The notes beneath the pieces were generated by a model, which made no database searches, was not told the DNA's origin, and saw only the letters and a list, made by a program, of their open reading frames with translations. Shown one piece after another: positions 1 to 5,322 of a stretch of 5,371 bases of DNA (positions are counted from its first letter, which is position 1; the number at the start of each line of letters is the position of its first letter). Made by a program: the position numbers and the translations under genes. Origin of the DNA: an uncultured Clostridia bacterium (GTDB taxonomy: Bacteria > Bacillota > Clostridia > Lachnospirales > Lachnospiraceae); assembly GCA_946620335.1 (NCBI GenBank), contig CAMONF010000084.1:1-5371 (forward strand), in the 5' to 3' direction.

Positions 1-93
1 AAATGCGATTGCGGTATGACAATGAGCCGCGACCAGAATGCAGCCATCAACATCTTAAATGAAGGATTAAGGATTCTGAGGGGAACTGCTTAA
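1..93 (+). CDS. tnpB: TnpB-like RNA-guided endonuclease, C-terminal fragment
   Basis: The reading frame is open from the window edge and stops with TAA at 91-93, giving the last 30 residues. It reads KCDCG, then SRDQNAAINIL, then a short basic tail. The CxCG pair is the second half of the TnpB zinc-finger motif. RDxNAAxNIL is the conserved segment carrying the third acidic residue of the RuvC-like active site (the Asp of RDQ, residue 11 of the fragment). TnpB cleaves DNA guided by an omega RNA made from the right end of the element, and helps keep the transposon in place. The end looks intact and conserved, so the gene is not obviously decayed here, but the rest cannot be seen. One oddity is that only one residue separates the two cysteines, where CxxC is more common. 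Confidence 0.85.
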   Translation, partial: KCDCGMTMSRDQNAAINILNEGLRILRGTA

Positions 94-202
94 GCATTAT
101 CACGGTAGGGTTGGAGCGACCCGAACCCAACGCTTGTGGACATTGCGTAAGACACTGATTATGCCACGGTGTAACCAGTGCAGCGGTGGTTGAAGCAGGA
201 AG

Positions 203-230
203 CTCGGCAATTTATTGCCGAGTAGTTCAC
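203..230 (+). repeat. IS right-end hairpin and cleavage-site motif
   Basis: CTCGGCAA (203-210) pairs perfectly with TTGCCGAG (215-222) around a TTTA loop, followed by TAGTTCAC ending at 230. A subterminal imperfect or perfect palindrome close to a short cleavage motif is what Y1 transposases recognise at IS200/IS605 ends. In the RNA it would also form the last stem of the omega RNA before the guide. Confidence 0.75.
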
Positions 231-241
231 CATGGTATGAT
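215..241 (+). promoter_or_regulatory. Possible hybrid promoter across the IS/flank junction
   Basis: TGG-TATGAT (233-241) is an extended -10 element with 5 of 6 matches to TATAAT and the TGn upstream motif. A weak -35, TTGCCG (215-220), lies 15 bp upstream inside the IS terminal hairpin. Predicted transcription start is near 248, leaving a leader of about 20 nt that still contains the Shine-Dalgarno site of the DUF2971 gene. The -35 is poor and the spacing short, so activity would rest mainly on the extended -10. Confidence 0.4.
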
Positions 242-253
242 TAAGAAAAAGTC

Positions 254-259
254 AGGAGG
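254..259 (+). promoter_or_regulatory. Ribosome binding site of the DUF2971 gene
   Basis: A consensus AGGAGG lies 8 nt before the ATG at 268. It fixes this start over the overlapping open frame that begins near 186. Confidence 0.85.
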
Positions 260-267
260 GCGAAGGG

Positions 268-1122
268 ATGCTGAGAAGGTTCTTAAAGCTGAGAGAGCTG
301 GACGATTACACGAGGCTTTACCACTACACCCGGGGCGCCAGCGCCCAGGAGATCCTGAAAAAACAGATCTTTTTCGCGACCAATACCCAGTTCCTGAACG
401 ACGTCAATGAGATGCAGTACATTTTGGGCGTTCTGGACGAGGTGATCGGGGAAATTGACCGTCCGATGCGGCGGGGAACTCTCCAGCACCTGATCCTGGA
501 GGACCTGGCGGAGTTCCACAAGTACGAGTACTATCTGATCTCCTTCAGCACCAAGCCGGACAGCCTGACCCTCTGGGCCGAGTTCGGCGACCGGACGGGC
601 TACAATCTGGAGTACAACGGGACGGACATGCGGGACCGGATCCGGGCCAATCTCGGCATCTTCTGCCACGGCTACGTGGTCTACGACCGGGCTTTCCAGA
701 AAAAATGCCTCCGGGACCTGATCTTAGAGGAAATCCCCCGGGAGCTCGGCTGCTCCTTCGGCAACATCATGGATTCCCTGGAGCAGGGGAAGAACCCCGT
801 TTTCGAGGAGTACAAGCTGACCTTGCAGAAGACCCTCTCCGTCTACGCCCTCTTTTTCAAGCAGCCGGAGTTTGCCTCGGAGCAGGAGTACCGGTTCATT
901 TTCCGGGACCCGGACACGGCGGTCTTCTTCCGGGAGCAGAACGGCTTTCTCCTTCCCTACATCCAGGTGAACTGCGCCGCCGACGGGTGGCTGCCGGTCC
1001 ACAGCGTGACGGTGGCGCCCAAGAACCACATCGACCTGGCCCGCCGGGGGATGGAGTACTATCTGAAGTCCCTGGGCTACGACGTGCCGGTCAAGCTGTC
1101 CAGGCTCAAGCTCCGCTACTGA
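268..1122 (+). CDS. DUF2971 family protein, function unknown
   Basis: A complete 284-residue protein with the hallmarks of DUF2971. These are LYHYT (residues 17-21) followed by an Ile-Leu helix, FLNDVNE (42-48, matching the family's LNDxxE), SFS (92-94) with a Trp eight or nine residues on (W103) and GYNLEY (111-116), then FASEQEYRF (202-210, matching FxxExExR). A C-terminal V-x-V-A-P-K block (248-252) precedes a helix and a final SRLKLRY. No signal peptide or membrane segment is visible, so it is probably cytosolic. Length is typical of the family. The H-Y-T motif and the conserved Asn/Asp, Glu and Arg positions look enzymatic and recall ADP-ribosyltransferase-like folds, but that is inference and no reaction is assigned. 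The gene stands alone between an IS end and pheST. Nothing in it suggests truncation or frameshift. DUF2971 genes often occur in accessory regions, and a defence or toxin role is possible but unproven. Confidence 0.85.
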   Translation: MLRRFLKLRELDDYTRLYHYTRGASAQEILKKQIFFATNTQFLNDVNEMQYILGVLDEVIGEIDRPMRRGTLQHLILEDLAEFHKYEYYLISFSTKPDSLTLWAEFGDRTGYNLEYNGTDMRDRIRANLGIFCHGYVVYDRAFQKKCLRDLILEEIPRELGCSFGNIMDSLEQGKNPVFEEYKLTLQKTLSVYALFFKQPEFASEQEYRFIFRDPDTAVFFREQNGFLLPYIQVNCAADGWLPVHSVTVAPKNHIDLARRGMEYYLKSLGYDVPVKLSRLKLRY

Positions 1123-1255
1123 CCTGCCGGCGCGCCAGCTGCGGAAAGGGGGACTGCCTGTCCGGCCAAGGACCGGCCGTCAGATTGTCCGGCGGTCCGC
1201 TGTGCTCCTCTACCACAGGTTTGTCCCCGGGAAGCCCCTTTTTTCCCCAAGTTTC
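1123..1255. other. GC-rich intergenic stretch, no gene or clear terminator
   Basis: Between the DUF2971 stop and the pheST promoter I see no credible coding region. GGACCG-CCG (1170-1179, bulged G at 1176) can pair with CGGCGGTCC (1190-1198) to give a hairpin, but no T-run follows it. TGTCCGGC occurs twice (1159-1166 and 1186-1193). A six-T run lies at about 1239-1244 without a convincing stem directly before it. Termination of the DUF2971 transcript is therefore unclear. Confidence 0.5.
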
Positions 1256-1284
1256 TTGACAAAAACCCCATATCTTTTTAGAAT
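1256..1284 (+). promoter_or_regulatory. Strong sigma-A/sigma-70 type promoter for pheST
   Basis: TTGACA (1256-1261) is a perfect -35. After exactly 17 bp comes TAGAAT (1279-1284), with 5 of 6 matches to the -10 consensus. The spacer is AT-rich within otherwise GC-rich DNA. Predicted transcription start is near 1291, about 100 nt before pheS. Confidence 0.88.
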
Positions 1285-1293
1285 AGAAGCTTG

Positions 1294-1318
1294 AGCCGCC
1301 GCTCTGCGCGCGGAGGCT
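1294..1318 (+). promoter_or_regulatory. First hairpin of the pheST leader, with an alternative pairing
   Basis: AGCC-G-CCGC (1294-1302) pairs with GCGG-A-GGCT (1310-1318) with one internal G/A mismatch, followed by TTT (1319-1321). The same CCGC, extended to CCGCTC (1299-1304), can instead pair perfectly with GAGCGG (1322-1327). The two folds exclude each other. This could be part of a switch, or chance in GC-rich DNA. Confidence 0.4.
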
Positions 1319-1339
1319 TTTGAGCGGTATCGGAAGCAT

Positions 1340-1374
1340 CACCCTGCCCCTCAGGCAGGGTGTTTTACATTTTT
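1340..1374 (+). terminator. Leader hairpin and T-rich tract before pheS: probable attenuator
   Basis: CACCCTGCC (1340-1348) and GGCAGGGTG (1354-1362) form a perfect 9-bp stem with a CCTCA loop, followed directly by TTTT (1363-1366), ACA and TTTTT (1370-1374). It lies inside the predicted pheST transcript, 18 nt before the ATG, so it would act as a conditional terminator rather than an operon end. Synthetase operons are often controlled this way, by T-box RNAs in many Firmicutes and by a leader peptide in E. coli pheST. Here the leader is short and I see no T-box consensus (AGGGTGGNACCGCG) and no Phe-rich leader peptide, so the sensing mechanism is unknown. It could also be a leftover constitutive partial terminator. 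Confidence 0.6.
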
Positions 1375-1381
1375 ATAAAAC

Positions 1382-1387
1382 GAGGTG
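1382..1387 (+). promoter_or_regulatory. Ribosome binding site of pheS
   Basis: GAGGTG complements the 16S 3' end (CACCUC) and ends 4 nt before the ATG at 1392. It supports this start rather than the in-frame TTG at 1320, which would place the leader hairpin inside the coding region. Confidence 0.75.
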
Positions 1388-1391
1388 CAAG

Positions 1392-2414
1392 ATGGAAAAT
1401 AAGATCAAAGAGCTGCGCCAGGAGATCAGCCAGGCCTTCGCCGGCGTCCACTCCAAGGAGGAGCTGGCCGAATTCTGGCAGACCTACTACAGCAAGAACG
1501 GCAGGATCGCCGGCCTCATGAAGGAGCTGAAGAACGTCCCCAAGGAGGACCGCCCGGCCATGGGCAAGGTGGTCAACGCCTTCAAGAGCGAAGCCGAGCA
1601 GCGTTACCAGGAAATGAAGGCAAAGATCGAGGAGATCGAGCTCGCCGAGCGGGACAGACGGGAGGCCATCGACATCACCATGCCCGCCAAGAAGAACCCG
1701 GTGGGCAGACTTCACCCGATCACCCTGACCAGGAACGCCATGATCAACGTCTTCGCCGGCATGGGCTTTGACATCTACGAGGGCTACGAGATCGAGGACG
1801 ACGACCACAACTTCACCCGCCTCAACGTGGCCAAGAACCATCCGGCCCGCGACATGCAGGACACTTTCTATGTCACGGAGGACATCCTGCTTCGGACCCA
1901 CACATCCCCGGGCCAGATCCGCGTCATGGATTCCAAGAAGCCGCCCATCAAGGTCCTTGTTCCCGGCCGCACCTATCGTTCCGACTCTGACGCCACCCAT
2001 TCTCCCATGTTCTCCCAGATGGAGGGCCTGGTGGTGGATAAGCACATCACCCTCTGCGACCTCCAGGGCGCTCTCGACGAGTTCTGCCGCAAGATGTTCT
2101 CCGAGGACGTGCGCACCCGTCTCCGTCCCAGCTACTTCCCCTTCACGGAGCCTTCCGTCGAGGTGGACGTCAGCTGCTTTGAGTGCGGCGGCAAGGGCTG
2201 CAGCCTCTGCAAGGGCACCGGCTGGATCGAGATCCTGGGCGGCGGCATCGTTCACCACAACGTCCTGAAGAACTGCGGCATTGATCCCAACGAGTACAGC
2301 GGCTTCGCCTTCGGTATCGGCATCGAGCGCATCGCCATGCTCAAGTACGGCATCAACAACATGGGACTTCTCTTCGAGAACGATCTGCGCTTCCTGTCCC
2401 AGTTCAGAGACTGA
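1392..2414 (+). CDS. pheS: Phenylalanyl-tRNA synthetase alpha subunit
   Basis: Catalytic subunit of the cytoplasmic alpha2beta2 enzyme that charges tRNA-Phe with phenylalanine using ATP. It has 340 residues, in the usual range for bacterial PheS. Residues 1-90 form the charged N-terminal coiled-coil arm that contacts tRNA. Class II motifs follow: HPARDMQDTFY (150-160), RTHTSPGQIR (168-177), motif 2 around PGRTYRSDSDATHSPMF (191-207) with FSQMEGLVVD (207-216), and motif 3 GFAFGIGIERIAML (304-317). Ala306 is the position equivalent to the known phenylalanine-pocket alanine of E. coli PheS. A CxxC-x4-CxxC cluster (C262, C265, C270, C273) sits between motifs 2 and 3. I recall it from Clostridia/Bacillus-type PheS and it may bind zinc. 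All catalytic motifs appear intact. The gene is first in the operon, with pheT 19 bp downstream. Confidence 0.97.
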   Translation: MENKIKELRQEISQAFAGVHSKEELAEFWQTYYSKNGRIAGLMKELKNVPKEDRPAMGKVVNAFKSEAEQRYQEMKAKIEEIELAERDRREAIDITMPAKKNPVGRLHPITLTRNAMINVFAGMGFDIYEGYEIEDDDHNFTRLNVAKNHPARDMQDTFYVTEDILLRTHTSPGQIRVMDSKKPPIKVLVPGRTYRSDSDATHSPMFSQMEGLVVDKHITLCDLQGALDEFCRKMFSEDVRTRLRPSYFPFTEPSVEVDVSCFECGGKGCSLCKGTGWIEILGGGIVHHNVLKNCGIDPNEYSGFAFGIGIERIAMLKYGINNMGLLFENDLRFLSQFRD

Positions 2415-2419
2415 GGATG

Positions 2420-2426
2420 AAAGGAG
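2420..2426 (+). promoter_or_regulatory. Ribosome binding site of pheT
   Basis: AAAGGAG lies 7 nt before the ATG at 2434, in the short gap after the pheS stop. This gives pheT its own strong initiation site, as needed for equal subunit amounts. Confidence 0.85.
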
Positions 2427-2433
2427 ATAGAAA

Positions 2434-4854
2434 ATGAAAGCACCTTTCAGCTGGCTTAAAGAATATGTAGATATCGACCTTACGGCCCAGGAGCTCGAGG
2501 GCAGGCTCTTCTCCTCCGGCTTCGAGGTCGAGGAACTGATCGACCTCCGCGGCGGCATGGACCGCGTCGTGGTCGGCGTGGTCACCGAGGCGGTCAAGCA
2601 GGAGGGCACCCACCTCCACATCTGCAAGGTCGACGCGGGCGAGTACGGCCACGACATCCAGATTTCCACCGGCGCTCCCAACGTCTATGTGGGCATGCAC
2701 ACGGTGGCGGCCCTGGACAACTCTGTCCTCCCGGGCGGCATGAAGATCAAGGCCAAGAAGCTCATGGGCATCGACTCCTACGGCATGCTCTGCTCCGGCG
2801 AAGAGCTCGGCTTAAATGAAGACCTTTACCCGGGTTCCGAGGTCTACGGCCTTTTGGACCTCCCCAAGGATACGGTGCCGGGCACCGATATCGGCGAGGT
2901 GGTTGGCCTCAACGATTACATTTTTGACATTTCCGTCACGGCCAACAGGCCTGACTGCCAGTCCATCCTGGGCATCGCCCGCGAGGTGGCCGCCCTTCTG
3001 GGCAAGCCCCTCAAGATGCCGGCCACCGACTATGTGGAGACCGACTACGAGTTCCCGGGCATGGCCATCGACGTGGCCGAGGCCGACCGCGACGTCTGCC
3101 CCCGCTATCTGGGTCACGGCGTCCACAACATCGTCTACAAGCAGTCCCCGCGCTGGATGCGCCGCTACCTGGCCCTCTGCGGCCTCAGGTCCATCAGCGC
3201 CGTGGTCGACATCACCAACTTCGTCATGCTGGAGATCGGCCAGCCCATGCACGCCTTCGACTACTCCATGATCAAGACCGGCAAGGTCCTGGTCCGCCGC
3301 GCCAAGGACGGCGAGAAGATCCAGACTCTGGACGGCAAGGAGTTCACCCTGAAGACCAACAACCTGGTCATCACCGACGGCGAGGAGCCGATCGCCCTGG
3401 CAGGCGTCATGGGCGGTCTGTCCTCTGAAATTACAGAGAACACCACCGAGCTCCTCTTCGAGGCTGCCAAGTTCGCCCGCGACAGCGTCCGCCATACGGC
3501 CCGCGGCCTCGGCCAGAACACGGACTCTTCCGCCCGCTACGAGAAGGGCGTTTCCGAGTACACCGTGGAGCTGGGCATGGCCAGAGCCCTCCACCTCATC
3601 AATGAGCTGGACTGCGGCCAGATCTCGAAGACTTCCTTCGACATCAGCGCCGGCGCTCCCAGGGAGGGCAAGCATTTCACCGCCACCCTTTCCGGCATCA
3701 ATCGGATCCTGGGCATCGAGGTGCCCGAGGAGGCAGTGCTTGACATTTTAAAGAGACTGAACTTCGAAGTGGAGCAGAACGGGGACGTGCTGAGCGTCGT
3801 CGCCCCGCGCTACCGCGAAGACATCGAGATCGGCGAGCCCGATCTGGCCGAGGAGGTCATCCGCGAGTACGGCTACGAGCACATCGTGCCCACCTTCCTC
3901 AAGGAAGCCCGGGTCACCGGCGGCGGTCTCAACCCCGACCAGAACCGCAGGGCCAAGGTCAAGCAGCTCATGTGCGCCGAAGGCTTCTACGAGATTTCTA
4001 CCCTGGCCTTCTACGCTGACGCTGACCTTGATGAAATGGGCTTCCCGGCCGATGCCGAGGAGCGCCAGGTCATCCGCCTCCTGAACCCCATCACCGAGAA
4101 GCTGGCCATCATGCGCCGCGTCCTCGCCCCCTCCGTCCTCCGCGTCGTGGTGGACAACCTCAAGAAGGGCAACAGCGAAGGCCGGATCTTCGAGTTCAAC
4201 AAGGTCTTCATTCCCAAGCAGCTGCCGGTCACGGAGCTGCCCGATGAAGTCCAGCACATCGGCTTCGCCGCTTTCGGCCCCGAGGAGGACTTCTTCACAG
4301 TCAAGGGCGCCGTTGAAGCCCTGGCCAAGGCCTTCGACCTGACCGTGGACTACGAGCGCTGCGAGGATGTCGCTTACCTGCATCCCGGCATCGCCGCCTA
4401 CATCCTGATCGACGGCAAGCGCGTCGGCTACTTCGGCAAGCTGGCCAACAAGGTGGCCGCCGGCCTCAAGCTCCCCAAGGACTCCAAGGCCAACCTCAAT
4501 ATCTACATGGGCGAGATCGACTACGCCGCCTTCGAGTCCCACATCGTGCCCTTCCGCTACCAGCCGGTCTCTGAGTTCCCGAGCGTGACCCGCGACCTGG
4601 CCCTGGTGGTCGACGAGCAGCTCCTCTGCGGCGACATCGTCCGCGAGATCAAGAAGGCCTGCAAGGCCGTCTCCGACGTCGAGCTCTTCGACCTCTACCG
4701 CAACCCGGCCATGACCGCCCTCGGCAAAAAGTCCATGGCCTTCAAGATCACCTTCCAGCCCGGCGACGCGGCCCTCTCCCAGGACGAGATCAACCGCTAC
4801 GTTAACAAAATCGTCGGCAACCTCAAATACAAGCTCGGCGCCGAAATGCGCTAA
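2434..4854 (+). CDS. pheT: Phenylalanyl-tRNA synthetase beta subunit
   Basis: Non-catalytic but essential partner of PheS, responsible for tRNA binding and hydrolysis of mischarged Tyr-tRNA-Phe. At 806 residues it is the long bacterial form with all domains. An N-terminal segment (MKAPFSWLKEYVDID) leads to the EMAP/OB-like tRNA-binding domain at about 43-150 (GVVTEAV, STGAPNV, MLCSGEELGL). The B3/B4 editing domain lies at about 215-385 (VVDITNFVMLEIGQPMHAFD at 257-276, EPIALAGVMGG at 318-328). The B5 domain at about 412-485 carries REDIE, EPDLAEEV and REYGYE, whose acidic residues (D463, D470, E473, E474) fit the family's magnesium site. A class-II-like core fold at about 495-690 is followed by the C-terminal ferredoxin-fold anticodon-binding domain at about 712-806 (SEFPSVTRDLALVVD). 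It is co-transcribed with pheS and ends just before a strong terminator. No truncation or frameshift is seen. Confidence 0.97.
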   Translation: MKAPFSWLKEYVDIDLTAQELEGRLFSSGFEVEELIDLRGGMDRVVVGVVTEAVKQEGTHLHICKVDAGEYGHDIQISTGAPNVYVGMHTVAALDNSVLPGGMKIKAKKLMGIDSYGMLCSGEELGLNEDLYPGSEVYGLLDLPKDTVPGTDIGEVVGLNDYIFDISVTANRPDCQSILGIAREVAALLGKPLKMPATDYVETDYEFPGMAIDVAEADRDVCPRYLGHGVHNIVYKQSPRWMRRYLALCGLRSISAVVDITNFVMLEIGQPMHAFDYSMIKTGKVLVRRAKDGEKIQTLDGKEFTLKTNNLVITDGEEPIALAGVMGGLSSEITENTTELLFEAAKFARDSVRHTARGLGQNTDSSARYEKGVSEYTVELGMARALHLINELDCGQISKTSFDISAGAPREGKHFTATLSGINRILGIEVPEEAVLDILKRLNFEVEQNGDVLSVVAPRYREDIEIGEPDLAEEVIREYGYEHIVPTFLKEARVTGGGLNPDQNRRAKVKQLMCAEGFYEISTLAFYADADLDEMGFPADAEERQVIRLLNPITEKLAIMRRVLAPSVLRVVVDNLKKGNSEGRIFEFNKVFIPKQLPVTELPDEVQHIGFAAFGPEEDFFTVKGAVEALAKAFDLTVDYERCEDVAYLHPGIAAYILIDGKRVGYFGKLANKVAAGLKLPKDSKANLNIYMGEIDYAAFESHIVPFRYQPVSEFPSVTRDLALVVDEQLLCGDIVREIKKACKAVSDVELFDLYRNPAMTALGKKSMAFKITFQPGDAALSQDEINRYVNKIVGNLKYKLGAEMR

Positions 4855-4859
4855 GCCTC

Positions 4860-4894
4860 AAAAGAGCCACACCCCTCCGGGTGTGGCTCTTTTT
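4860..4894 (+). terminator. Intrinsic terminator of the pheST operon
   Basis: A perfect 15-bp stem (4860-4874 with 4879-4893) with a CTCC loop, and a run of five T at 4890-4894 that is partly paired with the upstream A-run. It begins 5 nt after the pheT stop. The A-run at 4860-4863 gives it some capacity to act on the other strand as well. Confidence 0.95.
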
Positions 4895-4908
4895 GGCTTA
4901 TGGCTTGG

Positions 4909-4983
4909 CAGCGGTACCCGTGGGCCGGGGGCGGTTCCAGTGCAGCTTATGGGCAGGGATACGTCGTCCAGAGGTCTCCTCTC
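4909..4983 (-). repeat. Repeat unit A, inverted orientation
   Basis: The 15-nt GCGGTACCCGTGGGC (4911-4925) is the exact reverse complement of 5177-5191 and 5278-5292. The unit goes on with a GGGGCGGTTCC block (about 4928-4938) that also matches, then a diverged middle. It ends with a 16-nt block (4968-4983) that is the exact reverse complement of 5125-5140. It is therefore a full-length, partly diverged inverted copy of the downstream 100-bp unit, about 20 bp shorter because the middle differs and the segment linking tail to next head is absent. Confidence 0.75.
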
Positions 4984-5005
4984 TTCGGGACGCTCCCGCT
5001 CGCTC

Positions 5006-5031
5006 GGACTGGCAGCGGTACCCGTGGCCCC
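5006..5031 (-). repeat. Repeat unit B, inverted head only
   Basis: GGACTGGCAGCGGTACCCGTGG (5006-5027) is nearly the exact complement of the head module in the direct units (one difference, A for C, inside this stretch). The match then passes into the left arm of the 5024-5067 hairpin rather than continuing as a normal unit. It looks like a unit cut short or rearranged at the orientation switch. Confidence 0.7.
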
Positions 5032-5067
5032 AGGGGAGGTTCCTGCGGAACCGTCCCCTTGGGCCAC
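5024..5067. repeat. Strong 44-nt hairpin with TGC loop
   Basis: GTGGCCC (5024-5030) pairs with GGGCCAC (5061-5067). After one C/T mismatch, AGGGGA (5032-5037) pairs with TCCCCT (5054-5059). Past a bulged G at 5053, GGTTCC (5038-5043) pairs with GGAACC (5047-5052) around a 3-nt TGC loop, giving about 19 bp in all. There is no T-run on either side, so it does not look like a terminator. The left arm resembles the inverted units (GGTTCC) and the right arm the direct units (GGAACCG-CCCC), as if two units meet head to head. Confidence 0.8.
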
Positions 5068-5100
5068 TTAAGAAGCCTGGCCTGCGGCCAGCCTTCAAGT
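5066..5100. repeat. Second hairpin with TGC loop, adjoining the first
   Basis: CTGGCC (5077-5082) pairs with GGCCAG (5086-5091) around TGC. Past a C/C mismatch, GAAG (5072-5075) pairs with CTTC (5093-5096), and past a two-A bulge, ACTT (5066-5069) pairs with AAGT (5097-5100), about 14 bp in all. It shares the loop sequence of the preceding hairpin and overlaps its last two bases, so the outermost pairs of the two compete. Confidence 0.7.
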
Positions 5101-5121
5101 ACCGGCCGTCCTCGGACGCCC

Positions 5122-5221
5122 TCAGAGAGGAGACCTCTGGCCGACTTACCAGTGCAAGAGACGGAACCGCCCCACTGCCCACGGGTACCGCGGCCAGTCC
5201 TGCAGTCGTCATCGGTGGAGT
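5122..5221 (+). repeat. Direct repeat unit 1 (100 bp)
   Basis: It starts TCAGAGAGGAGACCTCT, and its tail module AGAGG-AGA-CCTCT (5126-5138) is a small hairpin. CTGGCCG (5137-5143) can pair with CGGCCAG (5191-5197), and inside it TACC (5147-5150) with GGTA (5184-5187), so most of the unit can fold into one stem-loop. It is about 91% identical to unit 2, with identical blocks of 21, 26 and 31 nt. Confidence 0.85.
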
Positions 5222-5322
5222 TCATAGAGGAGACCTCTGGCCGACTCACCAGTGCAAGAGACGGAACCGCCCCCGCTGCCCACGGGTACCGCGGCCAGTC
5301 CTGCAGGTGTCATCGGGGGAAA
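5222..5322 (+). repeat. Direct repeat unit 2 (101 bp)
   Basis: It follows unit 1 directly, with eight substitutions and one inserted C (in the CCCCCG run near 5270-5275). The outer stem CTGGCCG (5237-5243) with CGGCCAG (5292-5298) is kept in full. Five of the eight differences lie in the last 20 bp or so, the segment linking one unit to the next, so the foldable core is the better conserved part. Confidence 0.85.

Larger units (their letters stand above)
1..230 (+). mobile_element. Right end of an IS200/IS605-family element (partial)
   Basis: A TnpB C-terminal coding end is followed by about 137 nt of structured non-coding DNA ending in a subterminal hairpin and an AGTAGTTCAC end. This order (tnpB tail, structured 3' region, palindromic right end, no terminal inverted repeat) is typical of IS200/IS605 elements, which transpose as single strands through a Y1 transposase (TnpA). 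The left end and any tnpA lie outside the window, so it cannot be told whether this is an autonomous IS605-type element or a tnpB-only (IS1341-type) one. The exact right boundary at 230 is inferred from the hairpin and the TTCAC motif. Confidence 0.8.
94..246 (+). ncRNA. Putative omega RNA (reRNA) of the TnpB element, with guide running into flanking DNA
   Basis: In TnpB elements the RNA scaffold is transcribed from the 3' end of tnpB through the right end, and the guide is read from DNA just outside the element. This stretch sits in that position and can form several stems: GGGTTGG (108-114) with CC-AACCC (121-128, one bulge), CACTG (153-157) with CAGTG (176-180), CCAC (164-167) with GTGG (186-189), and the terminal hairpin at 203-222. 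Some alternatives overlap, as expected for a pseudoknotted scaffold. The scaffold would end at about 230 and the guide would start CATGGTATG at 231. The 5' end probably lies inside tnpB and is not determined. This call is by position and foldability, not by a covariance model. Confidence 0.6.

Noticed and set aside
186..410. 74-codon open frame overlapping the start of the DUF2971 gene
   Set aside because: It begins inside the IS right end without a ribosome binding site and overlaps the real gene in another frame.
1170..1198. Intrinsic terminator for the DUF2971 gene
   Set aside because: The hairpin has no following T-run, and the T-run near 1239-1244 has no good stem directly before it.
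1291..1323. Possible 10-codon leader peptide starting TTG and ending Phe-stop
   Set aside because: It would start right at the predicted transcription start without a ribosome binding site. It has only one Phe codon, too few for classical attenuation.
1320..1391. Upstream extension of pheS from the TTG at 1320
   Set aside because: It would translate the attenuator hairpin. The ribosome binding site at 1382-1387 and the usual PheS N-terminus support the ATG at 1392.
1365..2681. Long open frame on the minus strand opposite pheS and the start of pheT
   Set aside because: It is a shadow of high-GC third codon positions in pheS/pheT. The protein is Val/Leu/Asp/Gly-rich without recognisable domains, and it crosses the pheS/pheT junction. 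PheS and PheT are certain on the other strand.
2812..3675. Minus-strand open frame of 287 codons inside pheT
   Set aside because: It is a shadow frame of the same Val/Ala/Gly/Asp-rich kind, lying wholly within the well-conserved pheT.
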